A stretch of 64,000 bases of DNA from Siphonodentalium dalli (Eukaryota > Mollusca > Scaphopoda > Gadilida > Siphonodentaliidae), in the NCBI GenBank assembly GCA_032622095.1, contig CP136065.1, forward strand, positions 116,973,195 through 117,037,194, given 5' to 3'. This document shows positions 12,501-24,500 of the stretch, one piece after another. Below the pieces are notes generated by a model, which had not been told where the DNA came from, did not search any database, and was given only the letters and a program-made list of their open reading frames with translations. The position numbers and the translations under genes are program-made. Position 1 is the stretch's first letter; each line of letters opens with the position of its first letter.

Positions 12501-15500
12501 ACTGCAATGTTGCCGTTTAGGAACCGGAACTCAACTGACATTGGGACATGATTATCATAGACCTTAAGGACATCATTATCGATATCCAACAGGTCGTTAT
12601 CTTTAATTGTGTTTTCACGATTAATACCTACAAATCTAAGCTAGCCAAAAATGTATGATCATGCGGGCTTGTATTTGTTGTTGTTTGAATTTGGATACTT
12701 GCAACATTATCTCAAATGTTACTGCGACTTCAAGGTATTTATTGGAACATCATGACTCGTTTCTTGCGATTCCATATTCTATACCTCATTGTATCGCAAC
12801 AATCGTTAGTAACAAGGCGATTATGTTCATTATAATATGTAAGAGTATTATATGACCTCTGTTCATATAATGCTGTGTCGCTATAATAAATAGTGTCTCA
12901 TTCTTTACATGCATGTACAGTATGACTGACAGAGTCAGGTTGTTACGCATCGTGTGACTGGTTTGATTGGGGCCTAGGATAATATGATACACAAGATTTG
13001 GCGACGAAGGAATTTCATTTCAATTATCGAAAGGAAATCTCCATCAATCATAATCTGTCATTTTCGGTGACACTTGTGTCTGTTTCTCTGCAATCACTCC
13101 ATTCAGCTTGGCTGCATGGAATCCCTGATCCCAGTCTGCAAAGATGCGTCAGCATATTAACCTGACCGTTCAGCTACAGTTTGCTTAACTATCCAATGTT
13201 AGTTCCGTCCGTGGTAAGAAATCTTTGGAGGTGACATCTGGGATGAGGGCCTTGACGAGAGCCCACTGGTCTACTTGTGCCAAGTCATCATATCCAATGT
13301 GAACTCGGTACCACAAAGCATACTGTGTCTCCCATGTCGAGCGCCTTGTTCTTGACAGAACATGGTCGAAGTATTGAACTGATTCATTGGCTAGCCAATG
13401 AATCAATCAATCGAACAATGTTTATACTTATTCTCATTGGGCAGATGATTTCACATCCACAGGTTCTCAATTAAAATTGTCTATATTTGTGAGGTACTGT
13501 ATGTGATCAACGTAACCTAACCAAATAGACGACATCTGACCTCTTATCCTCAGACATTAGTGTTTGTCGACATACTCAATTAATTGGGTACAATAATAAG
13601 GAAATATTACGGTATCAGTGCCTCATCGCCACAATACCATACAAATGGCGTAAGTACTGCAATATGGAAAAAACGACCAGTTTCACCGATACTTCAATAC
13701 TTCCACGCTTTTCAACCGTGAATAGTAAAGGCGGACTAGTACACATATATATTGTCACGTGCCCCAGATGCACTTCCAATAGCCTTTCCAACACTTGGTC
13801 CATCACTTGGCTCTTTGCCTTCTATTTACATATATTGATCCAATCATATGACAAATAGACTTCACTCACATATAAAGCACGGTTACAGGACATACATTTA
13901 TATTGTGCCTGGCCTCTGCCAATATAAATTCCAACAGAGTACAAAACATGGCACTTTTCCTTCTATTGCCGCATATCTAATTGATTATCTGGCGAATAAC
14001 AGACAGGACAGCATTTGTATTGTCCTGCGTATAAAGCGCAGTTACATCAAAAGCCTTTATATTGTGTCCGACCGATGCCAATTTCAAAGAGTCCGAAACA
14101 TGGCTCTTCTCCTTCTATTGCTACATATCCAATGATTATTTGGCAAATAAAATACCTAACAGAATACCACAAATGAAAGCATTTGTATCATCACAAACAT
14201 AAAGCGCCGTTCCGCAAGAAGCCTTTATATTGTGCACGACCACTGCCCAGTAGCAGTGACTGGTGGGGTTCTGCCATCGTTGATTCGGAAAGCCAATCCT
14301 CAAGGGCGAACGCCCCAGCACCTGGGCATTTGGGTGGGGAAGACTCGCCGTGTGCCGCCAACAGCGCACCAGCCGTCCAGACTTCAGTCCTTCCCACGAC
14401 GAAACACAGCAAGAGCACTTATTTGCTCTCGCAATTCAGAAGATGGATGTACTTGCGCACATAATATAATCGTTGGGTTTTTCTCAAATACAATGTCATT
14501 GTGGGATAGACCTAGATATGTTCAGTTGCACTTTCACATTTCCATTATTTAACTGAGATGGGAACGGTTTTCAATATACCTTCAAATAGTTTAATATGGA
14601 ATCAACGATTTCAGTGACCATGAACATTTTGACATGAGGGACAAACTTGTGCAAGTTTAGCACCCACGAATTAAAATATTGCAAGTGCATACGGGTGCGA
14701 GAGCAATTGCTCTTGTCTCCTGGGAAGGACTGCGACTTCTGACTCTTCCCCACGGTCCGTGGCCCACTCCATTACGAGAGTGGGTCTTGCCCCACTGGAA
14801 TCATACTCCTTCGGGATATGTCCAGGCCTGCTCCACCATCGGCAGACTCTCCCAAAGTGTATAAAACATTCTCCTCACCGTAAGAAAGGACACCGCTATG
14901 TTCTTGCACATGCGAAATCGAAACTCATCGTCCTCAATACACGAGAAAAGACCGTATCTTACCTGCGGTTTAACTTATCGCAGGTAAGATCACGTGGCCA
15001 AGAAACTGACGGATTTTTGTCTTATTAACCCTGTTTACAATAACTAACCAAATGATTTGTAAAAAGAAAAATGCCAGTCTTTACCTCGGGCAGGACCAGT
15101 TCGGGTCCCCCTGTTCTGCTCTGCATCAGTAGCGATCAGTGTAGGCAGTGTGCTGCAAAAGTTGATTCGGGAAACCAATCTTCCAGGGCTGAAGCTCCGG
15201 CCACTGAACCTTGGCGGCTGTTCTGGGTGGGGAAGACTCCTTGTCCCGTGCCGCAAATAGCGCACCAGCCAAATTACGAGAGTGGTTCTTGTCCCCATGG
15301 AAGTGTACTCCCTCGGGATACGTCCAGGCCTGCTCCTCCGCCGTCATGGGATTCGAAAGAGACCATCATTTATGCCAGCTTGGTCGGAACCGCCTGCATT
15401 TGGGGGATATGGGGGTGGGGCTTCCTCTGGTCAGATGGCTCCTCCCAATTTTTACCCTCTGCCCTATTGGCCTTGGGGCGTTCCTTATTCTCCCTGGGCA

Positions 15501-18500
15501 CCTCCTAATTGTGCGCCAGGATTTCAAGGGGGTAATTGGGCGGGCAATAGCTCCTTAACTCTTTCATCACTGAATATCATAGTTACATATATCCCACAAC
15601 CCTGAATATCTGGCAATAATATTAAGAAAATAGTATTTGCATGTTATGTGTACTATACACTATAATAGTAATTGATACCTATGGCATTCTATGTATTGGC
15701 GTCTTCGGGAGATATTGAAGTATCAAATGAGTATATTTGTGTGACTGTCAATTCGTCTCGTTAAGTAATTACAGGTATAAAACAGGTGAGAACAGGTAAC
15801 ATTTATGTAAAATCGCCTTTTTTACATCTTGTTTTCTGTTATTGGTGGTGCAATATGAATACTACATCTCTAATATAGTTTTTCCGCCAAGGAGAAGCCC
15901 TTCAACTGAACTATATGGATTATTATCCTCGGCCTTGTGTTATCAGGAGGGTTAAAATTTATTGTCCGTTTATTACCTACTCCGGTCAATCAGCGATCGG
16001 ATTAGCCCACGCATGAATGCGTCCCGTGCAAATCCCGCGCTCTTAACAATTCATCTAGCCAGTTTTATTTGTCTCCTTGGACCTATCAGACGTGGATTTA
16101 ACTAAAGGAAGTATTTCTCTATTGCGAGTTTATCAACTCAATATTTATCGTTGATAACAAACTTGCAATTTATCCGTTGCTTACCCGGTCGTTTAATATT
16201 TTTAAGTACGCGCAGAAACTCTTCGTTTCATAGTATGCGCAACGTAATTTATAAAAATTCCGTGTTTTTATCGACACATTTTATCTCGAAAATTTTGGGA
16301 TTGGAATCGACAAAATCACGTTGAGATCTTCGCCATTGATGGCCATTTTGACAATGACTACAGGCGCACATCGTTTACTTGTTGCAAACCTATATTGCAT
16401 TATTGTGCAACATATACGGTGGCATGAATCGTCCGATTTCGGAGTCCACGTGGTACGGTATGCGAAGTCTCCTAATTTCGTGCTAACTATATTTCATGAA
16501 GCCGACTTCTCGATACGTTCATTTCATGTACACTACCTCATCGTATATGCAACAGCTCTGTTAGTGCGCAGAAAGTTGGCCAGGACAGAAATGTCTCCGT
16601 TGACGATAATTTACATATATTCATAAACAAGATAGAACTTGTCATCCAATGAAATTTCTTTTGCCTCAACTAATTGTAAGTTGAAGTTGAGCGACATTTG
16701 AATTAAGATTATCACAGAACATCATTGTACATATACAACATGTCGTTATAATTAATTGTGCTTACCGATTAATATTTGCAAATCTTAGCTAGCCCGAATG
16801 TATGACGGCTCGTATTTGGATACTTGGAACGTCGCGAACGTTACATCGACTTCAAGATATTTATTTGAAATTTTGACCCTGTTCTTGCGATTCCATTTTC
16901 TTTCCCTCATTGTATCATCGGAACAATCGTTAGAAACAATGAGATTATGCTTGTTACAACATATAGTATTCTATGGCCTGTGTTCAAATAATGCTGTGTC
17001 TCTTGAATAGTCTCGTTCTTTACATGCCTGTCCAGTATTACTGACAGTGTCCGGTTGCTACGAATCGTGCAACTGGTTTGATTGGGGACTAGGATTATCT
17101 GACACAAGATTGGGCACCAAGGATTTTCATTTTAAGTTCCAGGGCTCAAAATACATTTAATTTTACGAGAATCAAATGCTGAATCATGTTAGTCATAAAG
17201 CACTGCAAATTGTAAAGTTTTGTGAGAATCATTACGGGAATCGATTCGGTGATTCTCGTCGAATCTTGAAGCCTGAGTTCCCATTGTCGAATGGCGATCT
17301 CCATCAATTCATACCGGTACTCTGTCGCTATTTCGGCGACAATTGTGTCTGTTTCTTTGCAATCACTCAATGTATTTTGCTGAATGGGCTTCCCTGTTCC
17401 ATGACTACACAGATATGCAAGTGCAGTAGCCTGAACCTTCAGCTATAGTTTGCTTAAATATCCAAGGATACTTCCGTCCATGGTCAGAACTCTTTGCAGA
17501 TATTTTGGATGAGAGCCTTTGGCTGGCCTACTTGTGGCAAGTCACCATACCCGTGTGACCTAGCATGGTCGCAGTGTTGAAATGATTCATTGGCTAGCCA
17601 GTGTCTCAATAAATTTTCAGTCAATCAATGTTTATACTTTTGATGATTTTGATGTTTCACATTTCCATGTGTTCACTGTAACAAATAGACAACATCTGAA
17701 CTGTTATCCTCAGACATTAGTGTTTTCGATACATTCAAATTATGAATTAACATGATACAAAATGGTGAGCTTAAAAACATGTATGGCGAGCCATAATTGT
17801 TCCATACTAGTACAAGGGTGTCAGTGCCTCAAAGGCTCAATGACATACGAACTGACTATATCAATATGGCGTGCATCAATTTTCACTGATACCGACATAC
17901 TTCTGCGCTTTCAATCCGTGAATAGTCAAGGTGAACTACTATGCATTTATATTGTCATGTGCCCCGATGCACTGCCAATAGCCTTTCCAACAGAGTCCAT
18001 CACTTGGCTCTCTACCTTCTATTTCCACTTATAGAAAAGATCAAATGTCAAATAGCCTTCACTCACGTATTAAGCACAGTTACAGGCAATGCATTTATAT
18101 TGCGCAGGGCTGCTGCCACTATAATTTCCATCAGAGACCAACACATGGCTCTTTTCCTTCTATTGCCTCATATCCAATTGATTATCGGGCAAATAACAGT
18201 AAGGACAGCATTTGTATTGTCACACATATAAAGTGCAGTTACATGAACAGCGTTTATATTTATATTGCGCACGACCACTGCAGGCCTGCGTATTGGAGGC
18301 ACACGACGGTTCGGTTCACATGACGGTTGCGAAATCTAGGTTGCGCCAAGGTTGTGTGAGGTTCTCGCGATACTGATTATAACTGTTTGTGTAACTTATG
18401 GGTACCTGAGGACAACCAGACAGCAGACACATACTAGTATGTTATGGCTTGCGCATATTTTGCATTCCGCAGACCTGCCAGTGCCAATTTCAGAAGAGTC

Positions 18501-21500
18501 CAAAACATATCTCTTCTCCTTCTATTAATAAATATCCATATGATTATCTGGTGAATAGAATACCTAAATGACTAACACAAATGACAGCTTTTGTATCATA
18601 ACACATATACAGCGCCGTTCCGCAAGAAGCCTCTATATCGTGTATGAACACTGCCCAGTACCAGTGACTGGCGGGGTGCTACTATCGTTGATTCGGAAAA
18701 CCAATCTTCATGGGCGCACGCCTCAGCACCTGAGCCTTAGGGTGGGGAAGACTCGTCATGTGCAGCTGACAGCGCACCAGCCAACCAGCCTTCAGATGAC
18801 AATGCAGCTCAAGCTCTCATTTTCTCTCACAATCCAGAAGACGGATGTAATTGCATCCATAATATAATCGTTCGTTGTGTTTCTCTCAAATTAAATGTCT
18901 TTGTGGGATAGACCTTGATACATGCATGTTTCGTTGCACTTTCACATTCCCATACTTTAACTGCGATGGGACCGGTTTTTAAATATACCTCCAATAGTTT
19001 AATATTGAATCAACGGTTACTGTAACCATGCACATTTTGTCAAGAGGGAGAGGGCAACATTTAATGCTCGTGAATTAGAGAATTACAAGTGCATACGGGT
19101 GCGAGTACAATTGCTCCTGTCATCTGGGAAGGACTGAGACTTCTGACTCTTCCCCACGGTCCATGGCCCACTCCATTACGGGAGTGGGTCTTGTCCCCCT
19201 GGAATCATTCTCCCTCGGGATATGCCCAGGCCTGCTCTACCTTCGGAGGACTTTCCGTACGCGTATAAAACATTCTCCTCACCGTAAGCAAGGGCACCGC
19301 GAAAAATGTTCTTGCACAGGAGAAATCGGTTCTCATCGTCCTCTTCGCCGAGAAGTGACAGTATTTTACCTGCAGTTTAATTTCTAGCAGGTAAGACCAC
19401 GTGGCCACATAATGAACGGAATTTACCTTATTAACATTATTTTGCATTAACTAACAAAATGTTTTGTGTATTACGCTTGCTAATAACTAACAGAATGTCT
19501 TGTCTTGCTTATAGTCAACGAGATTCGACTTTGATGGCCACACACCGTGCGGGTTGCTCAAAAAATAAACGCGGCAATATGCGGTATTGTCATTGTTGGA
19601 TGAGGGCCCGTTGGTCCATGGTTAAACAATTTGAGCAAACGTACCAGTCTTACCTCGGGCAGGACCAGTTCGGCCCCCCCTGGTCCTGCATCAGCAGACT
19701 TTGGGTGGCAGCGTGCAGTTCTCGGAGATTCGGGCAACCAATCCTCCAGAACACCCGCACACTCGCCTTTGGGTGGGGAAGTCTCGATGTCCGGTGCGCT
19801 CAATGCGCTCCAGCCAAAAGGCCTTCTGACGCTTCCCCATGGCGCTGTGGCCCACCCCATTACGAGGGTCGGTCTTGTCCCCCTGGAAACGTCATCCCAC
19901 GTGATACGTCCAGGCCTGCTCCTCTGCCGTCATGGGATCCTAGTGGTATGTCATCGATGTTTATTCCAGCTTGTCTGGACCACCTGCATTCGGTGGGGGG
20001 GGTTTTCTCTGGTCAAATGGATCCTTCTAATTTTATCTTTTTGCTGACCTTCTGGCATTGGGGTGGGCCAAAGCACCTTAACTTCAACTGCAAGAGCATT
20101 TATACCTCGTTCGAGCCATTCCCCGAGTGGGCTTCCCTATAGTACCTTATCTCAACCTGATGCAGGGTGTTCTGTTGCTGTGGTCGATACTGACATGCTT
20201 CCTATACTTCTCATGGCGTCTGATGGCTTTGACGACGATGGGCAATAATCACGGGATTCTGTCGTTCCTAAGGAACTCGCTTTGCGTATGGAAACGACAT
20301 GGGTCGATCTCTTGTACAAAACTTCATCACAGGATATGTGTCAACTGACTTACACAAACTTGCACAACTGTACCAGTCTTTACCTCGGGATGAACCAGTT
20401 CGAGTCCCATGGTCCTGCACCAGCAGTCCGTGGCAGGCGGGGTGCCGTTCTCGGAGATTCGGGCAACCAATCCTCCAGGACAATCGCACCCGAGCCTTTG
20501 GAGGCTGTTCTGTGTGGGGACGACTCGATGTCGCATACTGTCCATAGCGCTTTCTATTTTGGAAGATATCTACAGAAATCACACTCATCACATGAAAACG
20601 AGAAGAAGATGCAGTGAAGTCAGCAGCAGAAGAAGAAGTCTCTACTTGCTCGGTTTCTAGCTGGCGCGTATGGTGTGGCACTGCCTGGGACGTTTCTTCC
20701 TAAAACCAGGGGGGGGCAGGTACAAGCTTGAGCAATACTGGAATCTGAATTTATGAGCTCTTTCACATAACATATCAAAGCTGATTCATGACTAAATCAC
20801 ATTTACATGACATCTGTTTTGGAAGAGTACATTCCCGTCAAACTAGAATATTAAATTTATTGCTCGTTGCCTCCTCCTGGGCTTGCATTCTAATCCATAT
20901 AGTTCAGTTGAAGGGCTTCTCCTTGGCGGAAGGGAAGCCCGAAACTGAACTATCATAGATCCCTCCCATGGCGGTGCCATTCCCAACCCCGCGACTCGCA
21001 AATCTTATTATTAAAAGTCGGAAATAAAACTGGCTAGATGAATTGTTAAGAGCGCGGGATTTGCACGGGACGCATTCATGCGTGGGCTAATCCGATCGCT
21101 GATTGACCGGAGTAGGTAATAAACGGACAATAAATTTTAACCCTCCTGATAACACAAGGCCGAGGATAATAATCCATATAGTTCAGTTTCGGGCATCCCT
21201 TGAGGAAAAACTAATTTTAATTTTAAAAATTATATTTTACGTTCATGTTCTACTAAACCTCCGGGGAATCTGTAGTCCATTTACCTGTGATTTACTGTGC
21301 CATGACAACAGGTAAAATATACATGTGTGCATTTCAAAGTTCACAAATATTGGCTCAGTCTGTTTGAAAAGCCATACAATTTCGAATGTTTTATTGCATT
21401 TTCAGTTTAGTTAGGGACTTACAATAACCTTTTATATTATGCAAGTACATGTGCTTGGCAAATACATTGGACAATGTTGTTATTGCAGGTAAGATGGACA

Positions 21501-24500
21501 CATCTGACAAAAGTCCTTGGTATATATATATATATACCACACATTTTTTTCAAGATTAGGTTGGATATCAACAATAAAAAAATCACAGATGATATTCCTC
21601 CATGCAGTGTTCGCGCTGGACCGAAAAAAACTTTAGCCAAAAGTTTAGCCAAATGAAAATTTTATTAGCCAAATGAAAAAAACTTTAGCCAAATGTTTTT
21701 TAGCCAAATTAAAAAAAACTATGGCCAAATTAAATAATCGTTTTCTGGTCGGTTCACAATTAATGACTAAAACGTCAAATCTAACAGACACAGGTAAAAT
21801 ACACAATAATTTAACTAATTTTTATGAACTAGAAATAATTTTATATATATCATTTATTAAAAAAATATTAATCTTTATGGGGGGTGGGGGGGGGGGGGGG
21901 GGGGGGTAACCAGGGATTGTCCTTCTTAATGTCATTAAATTTTTGTTTTATATCAATATCTTTTTTTAAATCATTAAATATTAATTATTCTTGCGAAAAT
22001 ATTTAAGTGACATCTGGAAACTAATAACTTAATATTGTTACGACATTATCAAATTGCAATCTGTCATAAAAGCATGCATATTATTTTGAATGTATCGGTA
22101 TTGACGACAAATATCTGTCGTGATTCACATTTGGCTGATTAAGCTATTGTCTTACACTTGGTGCTCATAAACCTTGGCCGTCATAAATACAATGTCATCA
22201 TACACATGCATTGTGCAGGAGTCCCGTGAGTGACCAGACAGACAATGCGGGATTAGCGGATTAAATGTAAAATAATGATTTTTTTGCTGTTTCGTGCAGA
22301 GTGACGGGTTTCCCTTTGTACTGTCCGCGATCGGGTTTCCCTTTATACAGTCGGCGATATATTCCCACTTACGATGTTTTCGGACTAGATCGTTCACATC
22401 ACAGAATTGAAAACCCACTTGCCAAAAATTCATGCTTTCAGTCTCCATTTGGGGTCAAAAAAAGTTTAGCCAAAAGTTTAGCCAAATGAAATTTTTATTA
22501 GCCAAATTCGAAAAAGATTAGCCATTGGCTAATTTGGCTACCGACAGCGCGAACACTGCCTCCATGTAATCAATTGGTCAGACAAATTATCATCTATAAT
22601 TATAAATACATATACATACCTTTACAGGTGTGGTGTATAACAAAATTATCCAATGAAGCATTATCAATGAAGGTATTCCTTATCAACTGAGGAAACGTAT
22701 ATAAACTCAACAAATAGGTCTTTATATATGAACAAGTTGTGTATTCAATTATGTGCCACATATCCTTGTAATCACTGTCACATTCTCCACTATAGAGTGA
22801 TTACTTATTTTACTTCCATGCTCTGAATCCAGGTCAGACAGTTCATTATCCCTAGAGTTAGAGTAATCAATTTAGTCTCCACTGTGATTTTTATCATCAG
22901 AGACAAGCTGTTTTCTGGATACTGGATATTTACTATGTGCACACAATATATCAAATACACAAACATTAAAATTCTCAAAGAATTCATCCTCGGAAAATTC
23001 GTCACCATCTGGATATCACCATCACTATCACCGGATATGTTTATAAATTTAGTTTGCTTGGTCTATGCCTGTTTGGAAAGGAATAAAACTCATTTCTATA
23101 ACATTTTTGAGATAAAACCAAGTTTATATATTTCCTGTCTATGCTCCAGAATATCCCCCACATAAGATAAACTTTAAATGCCATATGTTTGTGATTTAAA
23201 AGCAATTTAAACATAGGATGCCTGTGTTTGGCATAATTGCCCGCTACAGCGGGCTGCAGTGATGAAGCGTAATTTTTAATTTGCCCGCTACAGCGGGCTG
23301 CCGTGATGAAAGAGTTAAATCCATATGCGAGTGAATTTATTCCTCGCTCGAGCCATTCACAGAGTAGGCCTCCCTCCAGTAACGTAACCCAGCCTGATGC
23401 AGGATGTTCTGTGACTGGCGTCGATCCTGTCATACTTTCACTCCATCCCATGGCGTCGGAAGGCTTTGTCGACGATGAGCTGGAATCTTGGGCCGACAGT
23501 GGGGCGATTAGTGATAGCTAGACAGTGTGCTGCAAAAGTTGATTCGGGTAACCAATCTTCCCGGGCCACTGCACCTTGGGTCCCCACTGTCGGTCGAGGA
23601 TTCTGTCGTTCCTCGGAAACGCGCTTTTGTGAATGAAGATAAGATGAAAAGATAAGCTTTACGGTTTTCTTCTCTTCCTTAGTCTCTTGACTAAGGAGGG
23701 GAGGAGGACTGACATACCTTCTATGCGCCTAATGGATTTGTCAACGATGAGCTAGATCTTGGGCCAGCTCTTTTGTGAATGAAATCGACCGAGGTGATTT
23801 CTTGTACGACCTTCATCACAGGATACAGGTCAAATCTTGTTTAAATTAAATGAACACAAAATTAACACCAACCATTCCAGTCTTTAACTCCGTCATGCTC
23901 GGTTCTGGCCCCATGGTCTTGCTGCAGCAGTCCGGACCAGTGGCAGGTAGGATGCTTACATCTCTGATTTGGGAAACCAATCTTCAAGGGCGAAAGCCCC
24001 AGCATCAGTGCCTTTGGAGGCTGTTCTGGATGGGTAGGACTCGCTGCCGGGTACCGATATTTAGCTAACAATTTAACAATTTTGAAAGGTATATATACAG
24101 CCGTCAATCTCATCACATGACAACGAGAAGAGGATGACGCGAAGAAATAAGAAGATGTCTCTACTTGCTCGGTTTCTCGCTAGCACGACTGCTATGGCAC
24201 TACCTGGGATGTTTCTTCCAAAACAAGGGGGGAGGTACAAGTTTGAGCAATGCCGGAATCATAAACATATGAGCTCTTTCACAACACATTATAGCTGATT
24301 CATGAATAAATCACATTTACATGAAATCGGTTTTGGAAGAGTACATTTCCATCAAATTTGGATATTAAATTTATTGCTCGTGCCTCCTCCTGGGCTTGCA
24401 TTCTAATCCATATAGTTCAGTGAGGGCTCTCCTTGGCGGAAAAATATACTTTTTAGAATTATTATTAATTTTTCCTTAAGGGAAGCCCGAACTGAACTAT

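Larger units (their letters stand above)
15881..21238. mobile_element. DIRS-like element E2 (innermost of the nest)
   Basis: The left end TTTCCGCCAAGGAGAAGCCC is at 15881. The left ITR to about 16075 is matched nearly perfectly in inverse at 21020-21205 (shared: AACAATTCATCTAGCCAG, GACGCATTCATGCGTGGGC, TGATTGACCGGAGTAGG). In the ICR, 20891-20930 is a perfect 40-base reverse complement of 15883-15922, and 20931-20953 of the right end with one mismatch. Compared with E1 the ICR lacks about 38 bases between its halves. The high ITR identity suggests the youngest insertion. The interior resembles E1 over its whole length but has no intact enzymes. Confidence 0.7.
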
